From assembly GCA_014730235.1 (NCBI GenBank), contig WJIO01000160.1, forward strand, positions 1-19,230: DNA of 19,230 nucleotides, given 5' to 3'. Source of the stretch: Candidatus Poribacteria bacterium. GTDB taxonomy: Bacteria > Poribacteria > DTPJ01 > WJIO01. Each line of letters starts with the position of its first letter. Position 1 is the first letter of the stretch. The translations under genes were made by a program, and so were the position numbers. The notes below the pieces were generated by a model. That model saw nothing but the letters and a program-made list of their open reading frames with translations. It did no database searches and was not told the origin of the DNA. Shown in pieces: positions 7,447 through 16,210 of the stretch.

Positions 7447-7454
7447 AAATCTTC

Positions 7455-9077
7455 TTAATCCTCTGACTCTGTTTTTTCTATCATAGCCTGATAGATAGTC
7501 CAGTTACCATTAACTTCCTGTATAGTCCGATCTTCATTGAAAATCAGCATCCTTGTGGCGATCTTATCAATGAAGAAACGGTCATGGCTGACTACCACCA
7601 CCGCTCCGGGAAAATTCACCAGCGCTCTTTCCATCACCTGGGTGCTGGTGAGATCAAGGTGGTTTGTTGGCTCATCCAGCACAATAACCGGCGCGCCGGA
7701 TAGCAGACACTTGGCCAGAGCAACCCTGGCCTTTTGACCGCCGGATAAAGTTCCGATTCGCTGTTCCAGATCCATTTCCGAAAATTGCAACAGAGAAAGG
7801 AAATTATTTATCTGTTTTCGAGGTTTGAAATAAGCCATTTTCACGATATTCACTGCATGGGATACCTTATCATCCAGTTCCAGTTCTGCAAACACCTGAT
7901 TATAATATGCACACTCAGCGGCTTTTCCCCACACAACCCGGCCTGAATCCGGCAATTCCTGTTCAGTAAGCACCCGAATCAGGGTGGTCTTTCCGCATCC
8001 ATTAGGCCCTATAACAGCTAGACGGTCACCCTTTTGTATCTCAAACGACAAATCCCGGAATATTGCTTCTTCATCGTATTGCTTGGAGATATTCTCAACC
8101 CGACACAGCACACTGGATATTTTCAGGTCTTCGTAAACCCTGGTTATTATTCTATCTACTGGACGAGGCTCTATGTTTTTTTTAATCTTAGCCAGCTTTT
8201 TCTTTAAAGCCTGACTTGGATTTTTCATAGCCTCCTGCCTGTCAGATATAGCTTCCGATTCAAAGGCAAGAAGTTCTTCTTCATGCTGAAACTGGCGTTC
8301 CAGAGTTTTGATTCTTATTCGCTTTTCCCGAATATAATTGGTGAAATTTCCATCATAAACCTGAAAATGATAATTTTCTATCTCTATGATGCGGTTTACT
8401 ACATTGTTTAAAAAATGCCGGTCGTGAGATACAATTATTAATGCCCCTTTGATGTTTTTAAACCAGTTTTCCAGCCAGTCTACTCCCTCTATATCCAGGA
8501 AGTTTGTAGGTTCATCCATCAGTAAAACTTCCGGCTCTTCCAACAGTATCTTGGCCAGGGCTGCCCGATTTCGCCACCCACCTGAAAGCTGGTTAATAGG
8601 GCGTTTTCGGTATTCCTCGCTGAAGCCCAGCTTGGTTAAAACGGTATCTATTTTGTTTTGATATGTCCATCCTTCCCGGAGTTCCATTTCTTCCAGAAGT
8701 TCGGCCTGTTTGTCCAGAAGGTTCTCCAGTTTTTTCCCCGATGGGTTATCTTCCAGGGCTATTTCAATATCCAGTAATTCCTCTTCAATATCATGTATAC
8801 GCTTAAATAAACCCTCCAAAACATCTGTAACTGACATTTCACCATCAAGCTCTGAAAACTGGGAGAAATATCCTATCTTTATTTTATCCTCTACTTCCAC
8901 AACTCCGGAGGTTGGCTCTTCTTTACCTAGAATCAGCCTTAGAACCGTTGTTTTACCCACGCCATTCTTGCCGATTAAACCAACCCTGTCACCCTGATCC
9001 AGACGAAAAAATATCTCCCGAAGGACTGGTTTTGAATTATAAGTTTTGTAAATATCATATAACCTTATAAGACTCAT
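7455..9077 (-). CDS. ABC-F family ATP-binding protein
   Basis: The 540-residue soluble protein has two ABC ATPase domains and no membrane segments, which is the ABC-F architecture of ribosome-associated translation factors. Domain 1 has Walker A GKNGVGKTT (36-44), signature LSGGW (164-168), Walker B VLLMDEPTN and SHDR at 217-220. Domain 2 has GPNGCGKTT (357-365), LSGGQ (444-448), VIVLDEPTNHLD and SHDR at 497-500. The charged, helical inter-domain linker lies at about 245-320. There is no Uup-type C-terminal coiled coil. Whether it acts in antibiotic protection or general elongation control cannot be decided. AAGGG lies just before the ATG. Transcribed alone, convergent with the aminotransferase gene. 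Confidence 0.93.
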   Translation of the reverse strand: MSLIRLYDIYKTYNSKPVLREIFFRLDQGDRVGLIGKNGVGKTTVLRLILGKEEPTSGVVEVEDKIKIGYFSQFSELDGEMSVTDVLEGLFKRIHDIEEELLDIEIALEDNPSGKKLENLLDKQAELLEEMELREGWTYQNKIDTVLTKLGFSEEYRKRPINQLSGGWRNRAALAKILLEEPEVLLMDEPTNFLDIEGVDWLENWFKNIKGALIIVSHDRHFLNNVVNRIIEIENYHFQVYDGNFTNYIREKRIRIKTLERQFQHEEELLAFESEAISDRQEAMKNPSQALKKKLAKIKKNIEPRPVDRIITRVYEDLKISSVLCRVENISKQYDEEAIFRDLSFEIQKGDRLAVIGPNGCGKTTLIRVLTEQELPDSGRVVWGKAAECAYYNQVFAELELDDKVSHAVNIVKMAYFKPRKQINNFLSLLQFSEMDLEQRIGTLSGGQKARVALAKCLLSGAPVIVLDEPTNHLDLTSTQVMERALVNFPGAVVVVSHDRFFIDKIATRMLIFNEDRTIQEVNGNWTIYQAMIEKTESED

Positions 9078-9423
9078 TTTTACCCTTTAATACTATATTT
9101 TTGTATATACATTTATTCATGCACAATTTAATCTTGCACCATATCGTGCTGACTGAACTGCCGGGATGGGAACTATATTGTGCATTTTCTGTATTTGCCA
9201 GATCAATTTTATTGGACTAAACGCAGTATTCACAAGTGTATACAGGATTTTTAGAATCCCGGCATACAAGTTGCTATTAATATTACCAGCGAGGGAAACG
9301 CATAATATAACGGGCATTAATCTATTATCATTATTTGTATAGCTGTAATATAACATTTAACTTCACAGACCACAACCCGCAAAACAGCTTTGACAATTCT
9401 GAACATGGATTAATGCCTATTTT
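9078..9423. other. Intergenic region without recognised gene
   Basis: About 345 bp between the ABC-F start and the aldo/keto reductase stop. A 79-codon reading frame on the minus strand (9117-9356) has no ribosome binding site or recognisable domain and I do not call it. No MITE copy, strong hairpin or other feature is seen. Confidence 0.5.
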
Positions 9424-10332
9424 TTAACTCCATTTTTCGCTTATAGCTTCAATCTCTTTTTGCACTTTCTCAGGCAATCCAGTACCATTCGATGCACTGA
9501 CATTTTCCTCAAGCTGTTCAACTGTCCGGGAACCGGGGATAATAGCCGATATAGCTTCCGGAGTCAGGCTAAAATGCAGGGCCATGCGGGTTAGACCACC
9601 CTCGTATTTATCAGCCAGAGGTCGCAGATCTTCCACCCATTTAGTGCGATTAACAGCCCGTTCGCCGTCCAGATTAGCCCGATAGCCTTCGGGAATATCC
9701 TCACCAGGTTTGAATTTTCCGGTCAAAACCCCCCTGGCCAGGGGCATTCTGCATAATAAGCCGACACCCTTTTCCTCTGCCATACCGAACAGTAATTTTT
9801 CCGCCTGAGTCTCAAAGATATTATAGGTTATTTGCAGCACCTGAACCAGATCCTGCTTCATAAGCCATATACCATCTTCCGATGAATTGACGGCAACAGC
9901 GGAAAAACGAATCTTTCCCTGTTTCTTGAGCTTTTCCATACCTTCCGCCCAATTGTATTTCTCCATATCCTCACGTCCTGGGCTGTGAAGCTGGTATATA
10001 TCAATACAATCTCGCTGTAGACGTTTCAGGCTGTCTTCTACAGATTTTGCCATTCTTTTAGCTGAAAAGCGGTCTTCCTTTTTGCGCCAGCCGGATATTT
10101 TTGTGGCGATATAAACATCATCCTGATTGCCCAGGGCTTTTCCCAGCATTTCCTCGCTTCGTCCCCGACCGTATGATTCTGATGTGTCAAATATATTAAC
10201 CCCAAGTTCAACCGCATGTTTGACAAGACTTACCCAGTGATCATCAGGATAATTTTTCTCCCCCAGACGGTTGCATCCCATACCAACTTCCGAAACCATA
10301 AGACCTGTATTGCCAAGTTTACGATAATTCAT
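9424..10332 (-). CDS. Aldo/keto reductase family oxidoreductase
   Basis: The 302-residue (beta/alpha)8 NADPH-dependent reductase has the full catalytic tetrad: Asp49 and Tyr54 in IFDTSESYGRG, Lys78 in ATKISGW, and His116 in YQLHSPG. The cofactor-binding end is IIPGSRTVEQLEENV. The N-terminal RKLGNTGLMVSEVGMG is typical of the general-stress / YghZ-like subgroup of bacterial AKRs. The substrate is unknown, and many such proteins reduce aldehydes or sugars. The ATG is preceded by AGGGG at normal spacing, and a good promoter lies upstream. It is monocistronic, with 91 nt or more of leader and promoter before the next element. Confidence 0.92.
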   Translation of the reverse strand: MNYRKLGNTGLMVSEVGMGCNRLGEKNYPDDHWVSLVKHAVELGVNIFDTSESYGRGRSEEMLGKALGNQDDVYIATKISGWRKKEDRFSAKRMAKSVEDSLKRLQRDCIDIYQLHSPGREDMEKYNWAEGMEKLKKQGKIRFSAVAVNSSEDGIWLMKQDLVQVLQITYNIFETQAEKLLFGMAEEKGVGLLCRMPLARGVLTGKFKPGEDIPEGYRANLDGERAVNRTKWVEDLRPLADKYEGGLTRMALHFSLTPEAISAIIPGSRTVEQLEENVSASNGTGLPEKVQKEIEAISEKWS

Positions 10333-10377
10333 ATTATTACCCCTATCAAATTTGTTTCTATTGAAAAATGTTATGTG

Positions 10378-10406
10378 ATTATATATTATATACTATAAAC
10401 ACTCAA
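10378..10406 (-). promoter_or_regulatory. Candidate sigma-70-type promoter for the aldo/keto reductase
   Basis: Read on the minus strand, TTGAGT (10406-10401) and TATAAT (10383-10378) are separated by 17 nt, about 45 nt before the ATG. The surrounding run of TA steps makes the exact -10 uncertain. MITE copy 3 begins 33 bp upstream of the -35 box. Confidence 0.5.
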
Positions 10407-10430
10407 TTTTTTAGATATGTTCGAAATTTA

Positions 10431-10610
10431 ATGAATTTGGCTCTTCCGGGTTCAGTGTGTTAAAGATAAGAAACTTCTTTACGCTGTCATTCCTGCGAAA
10501 GCATGAATCCAGTAGATCCACATAAAGACTGGATTCATGCTTTCGCAGGAATGACAAGCTGAGGGAATTTTCAATTATAACTACACTGAACCCGGAAGAA
10601 ACATGAATTT
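10431..10610 (+). repeat. 8-bp target-site duplication flanking MITE copy 3
   Basis: ATGAATTT at 10431-10438 and at 10603-10610 exactly borders the ends of the element on both sides. A duplication this clean supports transposition rather than passive sequence similarity, and indicates a fairly recent insertion. Confidence 0.85.
10439..10602 (+). mobile_element. MITE-like element copy 3 (164 bp, long core)
   Basis: Begins GGCTCTTCCGGGTTCAG and ends CCCGGAAGAAAC, with the standard arms. The core differs from copies 2, 4 and 5. It is a 28-bp perfect inverted repeat, starting GTCATTCCTGCGAAAGCATG and ending in AATCCAGT, around a 14-nt loop. This core belongs to the same type as the isolated palindrome at 18582-18657. 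It sits between the divergent aldo/keto reductase and GNAT genes and holds no reading frame. Confidence 0.9.
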
Positions 10611-10662
10611 TAAAGCTTTTTTATGCAATGCGATCATTATAATATCAAAGAGGTAATAATAA

Positions 10663-11154
10663 ATGGCGAACATAAGACCTTTTAACAGAGGTGACGAATC
10701 CTTCATGGAAAAAATAGCCCCCAGGGCCTTTGGTGTCTGGACAAGACTGGCCCTGGATAAAACCCTACCGGAGGAAGGAACCAGGAGATATCTTGTAAAA
10801 GAGGTAAAATGGTATATAAAAAGATGCCAGCACAGGAACGAAAACCTGGGTATCCTGGTTGCCGAAGAGGATAAAGAGGTCGTAGGTTATATTGTACTGG
10901 GTATAGACACCATGCGCTCAAACGCCTTTGGTTTTTTGTGGGGTCATATAATATCCCTGGCTGTTGACCCTGATTATCATGGTAAGGGCATAGGCTCATC
11001 CCTTATAAAAGAGGGGCTTGGATGGCTAAAAGATAAAGGTGTGAAATATGCCGAGGTGCTGACGGACCAGAACAATATCGGGGCAATTAGAGCTTATGAA
11101 AAGAATGATTTCCGGGTTATTTATTCGAGTATAGTGCTGTCTCAATATTTATAA
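10663..11154 (+). CDS. GNAT family N-acetyltransferase
   Basis: The 163-residue protein has the GNAT fold and transfers an acetyl group from acetyl-CoA to an amine. Motif A is IISLAVDPDYHGKGIGSSLI (residues 96-115), with the HGKGIG pyrophosphate-binding loop in place of the usual Q/R-x-x-G-x-G. Motif B is NIGAIRAYEKNDF, where the Tyr is the usual proton donor. It resembles RimI-like enzymes, but nothing identifies a ribosomal or small-molecule substrate. GAGGT lies upstream of the ATG, which follows MITE copy 3 by 60 bp. The gene converges on the glycosidase-like gene with MITE copy 4 between them. Confidence 0.9.
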   Translation: MANIRPFNRGDESFMEKIAPRAFGVWTRLALDKTLPEEGTRRYLVKEVKWYIKRCQHRNENLGILVAEEDKEVVGYIVLGIDTMRSNAFGFLWGHIISLAVDPDYHGKGIGSSLIKEGLGWLKDKGVKYAEVLTDQNNIGAIRAYEKNDFRVIYSSIVLSQYL

Positions 11155-11182
11155 GCAAAACAATTTTTAATAGGGAAAATAA

Positions 11183-11308
11183 GGTCCTTCCGACTTGAGT
11201 GGGGTAAAGATAAGAAACTTCTTTATGCTGTCATTCCTGATTCAAGCTTTTTGAAAAAGCTTGAATCAGGAATGACAAACTGAAAAAATTTTCAATTATG
11301 ACCACACT
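11183..11308 (+). mobile_element. MITE-like element copy 4 (right end truncated)
   Basis: Left end GGTCCTTCCGAC, then the usual arm. The core is a perfect palindrome with GATTCAAGC...GCTTGAATC, and the right arm runs only to ACCACACT. The expected last 15 bp (AAACCCGGAAGAACC in other copies) are missing and coding sequence follows directly. No target duplication can therefore be seen. The right arm contains the last codons and stop of the minus-strand glycosidase-like gene. The palindrome lies between two convergent genes and may act as a transcript-end hairpin for both. Confidence 0.85.
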
Positions 11309-13082
11309 GGAGATCCACAATCCGTATCTCCCCCGGCGGAATTTCCATACTGAATTTATTACCATCCACAGGTATCTCCCGTTCAAGATACCACTCATAA
11401 ACACCATTGATTTCACCATATTTAAGTGTAATTTCAACATTTTTCTTCTGGCTTAAATCCAGCTTTACAGGCGTCATCCTTTCCTTTGTTACGCCGTGAT
11501 TGTTTATTAAGCCTATGAGCCAGCCGCTACGGGTGCGGTTCAGCATAAACTGGATTTCGCCGGAAATTTTCACCGGCATATAATCATCATAAAGGTCTAA
11601 AAGTATGGATCGAACCTCGTCTTTAAAGCTTTTTTCGTAAGGTAAAAGCTCAACGCCTCTTTTACGCTTTTCCAGCGTCGCCTGATCCGCTCCCCAATGA
11701 GCTGGTGTATACCATCTTTCAATATCAATCTTTTTTGGTAATTCATCAGGGTTAAAGCCAAAGGTTTCCACAAATCCAGAGGATTTCAGGGATTCGACTA
11801 CAGAACCAAGCTGTTCTATATGGGCATAGGTCAAATAAAGCCTTCCACCTGATTTGACGTAATTACGGAGCTTATCAACTGTTTCGGGGTTAAATTCATG
11901 TTTACCAAGACAGAATAACACCGGGTAGCTCTGGATAACTTCATCAGGCGCGGTATTCAGCAAGACGTCGAAGGAATCTCCATAGGGTGAGTCCACCAGG
12001 CGGCGGTCTTCCTGCTCAATGTCAATACCGGGGATGAAATCTATATACATGGAGCCGGGAAAGAGGATATCCAGAAAGAGAGATATTTCCCGGTCTGACA
12101 ATTCAGGTTGCAGGACATTCCAGGGCCGGGGTTGAGTAAGGGGAAAGCCGTTGAAGCCGCAGTATTCATCAAGCATAATGGAAAAGGGCGTATATGGAAC
12201 GCCAATTTCCGGGTGTACTCTGGTAACTTCCATAAATTTCTGGGCCCTTTTGCCGATGGGAGACAGGGAAATCCGTTTATCCTTCGGTTGACTCCAGTTT
12301 TGTTCGGGCCTGCCGTTAAAGAAATTAACCTGGCAGTTTTCGGGACATACTATAGCAGCACCTGATAGCCATCCCACATACCACATCCGGGCCAGCAATG
12401 AAGGCGAATGTCCACCGTTGGGAATTGCTATGCCGCCCTTTGATATACCTTCCAGCACCTTTTCTTCGTCAAGATTATGGGGTGTATATTCGTCTTCGCC
12501 CTCCTGAAATATTGGTATTGTTCCCCCAAACCACTGGGACGGCTGGACGTAAAAGGGTATCCGGTTTTGACGGGCAGCACCCCGCAGAAATGCGATCTGG
12601 GCCTGCATGGCTATGATATTCTCACCAGTTTCCAGACCGATCATATCACAACCCCACTGGGCCCCATGGGGAGAATACCAGGAGTGCCCTGTCAGGGAGT
12701 AAAACGGTTTTCCCTCCTCTATTTTACCGCCGCCGTGCTGAGCTTCACCGATTAACGAAAGGTAATGTTTGTGCATCCATTGGTAACATTCCCTGCGATT
12801 TTTACCTTCCGGGCGCAGATTCCATCCCCATTCCGTCGCCCGGGATTCCACAGGGTGCGGAAAATCTGGGCCTTCCCATGTGGGCGTAAGAAGCTTTTGC
12901 ACCTTACATTCATGAGCTACCCGTTGATAGTTCTTCGACCAATCACCGCCGTAGCTCAGGAAAATAAATGACCTGTCAGCCCAATGACGAACCTGCCAGG
13001 GATTTTTATTAAGTTCATCAAAATCAGTTACATCAGAGAAAGAAGCACTAAAAGTATATAGGAGAAGCAATGGTAAATACAT
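11292..13082 (-). CDS. Secreted glycoside-hydrolase-like protein with GATase-like domain
   Basis: The 596-residue protein is not a family I can name with certainty. The start MYLPLLLLYTFSASFSD looks like a short signal peptide. Residues of roughly 20-340 are rich in Trp, Gly and His, with barrel-like blocks such as SLTGHSWYSPHGAQWG. A segment SFDVLLNTAPDEVIQSYPVL...LRNYVKSGGRLYLTYAH resembles the class I glutamine amidotransferase-like (trimerisation) domain of GH42-type beta-galactosidases. The C-terminus is a beta-sandwich ending GEIRIVDL. This suggests a carbohydrate-active or carbohydrate-binding role. The ATG is 1 nt after the upstream YCF48-like stop (TAA-T-ATG), so translation is coupled. 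The last residues QCGHN and the TGA come from, or straddle, MITE copy 4. Confidence 0.65.
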   Translation of the reverse strand: MYLPLLLLYTFSASFSDVTDFDELNKNPWQVRHWADRSFIFLSYGGDWSKNYQRVAHECKVQKLLTPTWEGPDFPHPVESRATEWGWNLRPEGKNRRECYQWMHKHYLSLIGEAQHGGGKIEEGKPFYSLTGHSWYSPHGAQWGCDMIGLETGENIIAMQAQIAFLRGAARQNRIPFYVQPSQWFGGTIPIFQEGEDEYTPHNLDEEKVLEGISKGGIAIPNGGHSPSLLARMWYVGWLSGAAIVCPENCQVNFFNGRPEQNWSQPKDKRISLSPIGKRAQKFMEVTRVHPEIGVPYTPFSIMLDEYCGFNGFPLTQPRPWNVLQPELSDREISLFLDILFPGSMYIDFIPGIDIEQEDRRLVDSPYGDSFDVLLNTAPDEVIQSYPVLFCLGKHEFNPETVDKLRNYVKSGGRLYLTYAHIEQLGSVVESLKSSGFVETFGFNPDELPKKIDIERWYTPAHWGADQATLEKRKRGVELLPYEKSFKDEVRSILLDLYDDYMPVKISGEIQFMLNRTRSGWLIGLINNHGVTKERMTPVKLDLSQKKNVEITLKYGEINGVYEWYLEREIPVDGNKFSMEIPPGEIRIVDLQCGHN

Positions 13083-13083
13083 A

Positions 13084-14955
13084 TTATTTAACGCTGCCCT
13101 TGATTATATTACCCCATTCACCGGCAATCCATAGAGAGCCATCAGCAGCAGGAACAATATCTCTGAGATTTGCAGTTGTTGGAAGTTCCACTGCGTTCCA
13201 TGTTTCGCCGCCGTCCTTGGTTTCAAAAAGCGAACCGGAGTTACCAACAATCCAGCCGTTATTTGCATCGGCAAAATACACGGAATTCAGGTGTTCATAG
13301 CTGTAGCATCGCTGGGAGTTCCATGTTTCCCCACCGTCCTCGGTTTTCAGGATAATGCCATATGTACCTACTATCCAGCCTTTCATATTGTCTACAAAAA
13401 ATACATTCAATAGATCATAGGCAGTATATGTTGTCAATCTTACCCAGCCGTCACCTCCGTTGGTAGAGCGCAGGGCAAGACCGCCAATACCTACAGCCCA
13501 ACCATTTACATTATCAACAAAGTTGATCCCGTCTATGCTCCAGGCCACCTGAGTGTCCTTCTGAGTCCATGTGCTTCCACCGTCGGTTGTACCGACTATA
13601 AGCCCATTATTACCGCACATAAGCATAGTCTGGGGATCAATTATACTTATATCGTTCATAGTGCCTTCGGGTATACCTTCCAGGGGTGTCCATGTTTTAC
13701 CGCCGTCAGTTGTATTTATAACCGATGGTGTAGCTGCTGAAGTGACTATATAACCGTTATTGGCATCTACAAAATTTATATTCTGTATATTGGCGCCAGT
13801 TCCTATATCAACTAAAGACCATGTTTTACCAGCATCTTCGCTGTGATATACCATTCCGTTTGCACCTGCACACCATATACTGCTTTCAGAAACCGGAGAA
13901 ACGCTGGTCAGAACGTCTGCACTTACCTTTACCTGCTGGCTCCATGTTTCCCCGCCGTCTTTTGTAATGAAAATAGCACCATATTCACCTACAGTGCAGC
14001 CCGTTTGTGAACCGACAAAATCAACATCCATCAGACGCAGAGCTTTTACCTCCACAGGTTCCAGGCCTGAATCAGTCACTTTTGCCATAGTTCCTCTGGT
14101 AGTAACACCGATCATATTGCCATCACCCACGGAAACTGCGTTTAAAAAACCGGGAGGGCCTCCACGTCTTCTGGGAGCTTCACCTTCAGCCGGTTGTGGC
14201 GGGGGTGGAATCATGGATTCCCATGTTTTGCCACCGTCCTGGCTTTGCCATATAGCACCGACACCAAAGGCCCAGCCTTTATTGGCATCGGCAAAGTTTA
14301 CAGAAAATAATGGATTATTATGACTTACGTCTTGCTGTGTCCATGTTTTGCCACCATCTGTAGTAGTTAATACAGCCGCTGCCGGTGATCCATGAGGAAT
14401 ACGTCTCTGTCCCCCTACAACCCATCCGGTGCTGGCATCTGTGAAATACACATCATTCAGCGGAAGTGGAATACCATGCTGACGAGTCCATGTATTCCCA
14501 CCGTCATTTGTATGAAATACTATACCCTCATGTCCTATGAACTGTTCTACATTTCCTGTAGCCCATCCCGTCTGGCTATCCAGGAAATATATACTGGTCA
14601 TATAAGTTTTGGTATTCATTTCCTGGTTTTGCCATGTGTTTCCGCCATCCTTTGTATGAAGTATCGTCCCAGCATCTCCCGCTATCCAGCCTGTCATGTT
14701 ATCCACAAACATAACGCTTTTGAGATTTTCGGTAACGCCGCTTTCCTGGGATGACCATTTTTCCCCACCATCGACGGATGCAGCTATAACACCTCTATCA
14801 CCAACAGCCCAGACATGACTGTCATCAGTAAAAGTCACGTCCCGGAAATGGGTAGACCAATCGGCCTGACGAACCATAGTCCATTCACCAAAGGCTGATG
14901 TGCCAAAAGTGAGGGTTATCAATACAAGAACAAAGCAAAACATATATTTTCTCAT
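13084..14955 (-). CDS. Secreted YCF48/BNR-repeat beta-propeller protein (second in operon)
   Basis: The 623-residue protein has a signal peptide (about residues 1-23, Lys/Arg then FCFVLVLITLTFG) and no later membrane segment. It is built from about 12 repeats of roughly 45 residues, each of the form ...F.D...GW.VG..G.I..T.DGG.TW.... The Asp-box-like DGG(K/E/N)TW hairpin appears at 62, 103, 151 and 200 and onward. This matches the YCF48-like / BNR family. The repeat number fits two tandem seven-bladed propellers better than one. Residues 249-269 form an inserted proline- and arginine-rich loop. In cyanobacteria Ycf48 helps assemble photosystem II, but nothing photosynthetic is here, so only the fold is transferred. 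AGGAGGC precedes the ATG. Confidence 0.88.
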   Translation of the reverse strand: MRKYMFCFVLVLITLTFGTSAFGEWTMVRQADWSTHFRDVTFTDDSHVWAVGDRGVIAASVDGGEKWSSQESGVTENLKSVMFVDNMTGWIAGDAGTILHTKDGGNTWQNQEMNTKTYMTSIYFLDSQTGWATGNVEQFIGHEGIVFHTNDGGNTWTRQHGIPLPLNDVYFTDASTGWVVGGQRRIPHGSPAAAVLTTTDGGKTWTQQDVSHNNPLFSVNFADANKGWAFGVGAIWQSQDGGKTWESMIPPPPQPAEGEAPRRRGGPPGFLNAVSVGDGNMIGVTTRGTMAKVTDSGLEPVEVKALRLMDVDFVGSQTGCTVGEYGAIFITKDGGETWSQQVKVSADVLTSVSPVSESSIWCAGANGMVYHSEDAGKTWSLVDIGTGANIQNINFVDANNGYIVTSAATPSVINTTDGGKTWTPLEGIPEGTMNDISIIDPQTMLMCGNNGLIVGTTDGGSTWTQKDTQVAWSIDGINFVDNVNGWAVGIGGLALRSTNGGDGWVRLTTYTAYDLLNVFFVDNMKGWIVGTYGIILKTEDGGETWNSQRCYSYEHLNSVYFADANNGWIVGNSGSLFETKDGGETWNAVELPTTANLRDIVPAADGSLWIAGEWGNIIKGSVK

Positions 14956-15006
14956 AACAAAAGCCTCCTGAGATATTCTCTATTGTAATTGATTCTAACA
15001 AATTAC

Positions 15007-16176
15007 TTAATTTTCATTATTTTCTTCAGGTTCAGTAATCGGTATAGTAAAAGAAAAAGTGCTTCCTTTACCAACTTCGCTATCCAGCCAGATTTCACCA
15101 TCATGAGCATTAACAATATATTTGGCTATAGAAAGGCCAACTCCAATTCCACCGATCTGCCTGGTACTGGAACTATCAACCTGATAAAATGCTTCAAAAA
15201 TTTCCTCTTGTTCATCTTCTGGAATACCTTTGCCAGTATCATTAACAATAAACTTAATATGACTTCCTGAAATCTCAACAGAAATTATAATTTTTCCTTT
15301 CTCTGGAGTAAATTTTACCGCATTGCTGAGAAGTATCCTGAGCACATATCCCAGGGCCCTGCTGTCGGCATAAATTTCAGGAATATCATTAGGAATTTTA
15401 GTTTCTACTTCCAATTTTTTTTCATTGGCCTGAGGATCTATAATATCTATAGCTTCCTGGATCAATAATGATAGGTTTATCTTCCCTTTTACCATAGGTA
15501 TGCCACTGTATCGCATTTCTGACAATATGAGAAGATCGTCTACCAGCATTGTCATCCGGTTTACATTACTTTTGATCCTGGATTTCACCTTTAATGCTAT
15601 ATCCGAACCGCCCCCAATATCGTCCAGTATATCCGTAGACATTTTTAATACTGTTAAGGGTGTACGAAGTTCATGAGAAAGCATGGACAGGAAATTTGTC
15701 TTTAAATCTTCCAGGCTTTCTTTTACCTCCATGCTTTTTTCATATAGGGCAGCCAACCTGTTATCAGTTTTTCTGAGTCTTTCACTTACTAACTTAGCGA
15801 TGGCAGCCAGAAGCTGAGAAGCAGCCTTGTTGCGCTGCATGAGAATATTATAAAAAGATTCTCTTTCAATTTTCAGCAGCGTTGTTTCTTCCAGTGCCAC
15901 CGCCGAGGCACTTCGAGGACCGGAATCCAGCAGGGCCATTTCACCAAACAAGCTGCCAGACTGTAATATAGCCAGAGTTCTTTCTTCTTTGCCTACCCCC
16001 ATGCTGATCTTTACCGCGCCGGATTTTATGAAGAACATCTCCTGACCCTCGGTTCCCTCTTCTATTATCACCTGTTTTGGAGCATATTTTATCTCCTGAG
16101 AATCCCAGGGAAAATCTTGCATATCCAGCATTGATAGTTCTTCAAAGAGATCTCTGTGTTTTTGATCTGAATCCAT
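15007..16176 (-). CDS. Soluble sensor histidine kinase with N-terminal cyclic-nucleotide-binding domain
   Basis: The 389-residue cytoplasmic kinase has no membrane segments. Residues about 20-125 are a CRP/cNMP-binding domain with the phosphate-binding cassette FGEMALLDSGPRSASAV (77-93), which retains Glu79 and Arg88. A charged helix (about 130-160) links to the HisKA dimerisation domain, with phospho-accepting His168 in SHELRTPL. The HATPase domain has the N box at Asn285 (LLSNAVKFTPE), the G1 box DTGKGI (313-318), the F-box region FEAFYQVD and the G2 box GIGVGLSIAK. No receiver domain or response regulator is encoded nearby. It lies between two YCF48-like genes, 34 and 51 nt away, in one operon. 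Its ribosome binding site is weak (AAAGG, about 13 nt upstream). Confidence 0.93.
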   Translation of the reverse strand: MDSDQKHRDLFEELSMLDMQDFPWDSQEIKYAPKQVIIEEGTEGQEMFFIKSGAVKISMGVGKEERTLAILQSGSLFGEMALLDSGPRSASAVALEETTLLKIERESFYNILMQRNKAASQLLAAIAKLVSERLRKTDNRLAALYEKSMEVKESLEDLKTNFLSMLSHELRTPLTVLKMSTDILDDIGGGSDIALKVKSRIKSNVNRMTMLVDDLLILSEMRYSGIPMVKGKINLSLLIQEAIDIIDPQANEKKLEVETKIPNDIPEIYADSRALGYVLRILLSNAVKFTPEKGKIIISVEISGSHIKFIVNDTGKGIPEDEQEEIFEAFYQVDSSSTRQIGGIGVGLSIAKYIVNAHDGEIWLDSEVGKGSTFSFTIPITEPEENNEN

Positions 16177-16210
16177 AGAGATAGAAGCAACCTTTCGGTT
16201 TAAATTATGT

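Noticed and set aside
9117-9356. 79-codon minus-strand ORF between the ABC-F and aldo/keto reductase genes
   Set aside because: No ribosome binding site, no recognisable domain and no coding-like composition. It is best explained as a chance open frame.
11236-11279. MITE palindromes as ordinary Rho-independent terminators
   Set aside because: No U-tract follows the hairpins and identical copies occur upstream of genes. A secondary termination or mRNA-end role is possible but not shown.
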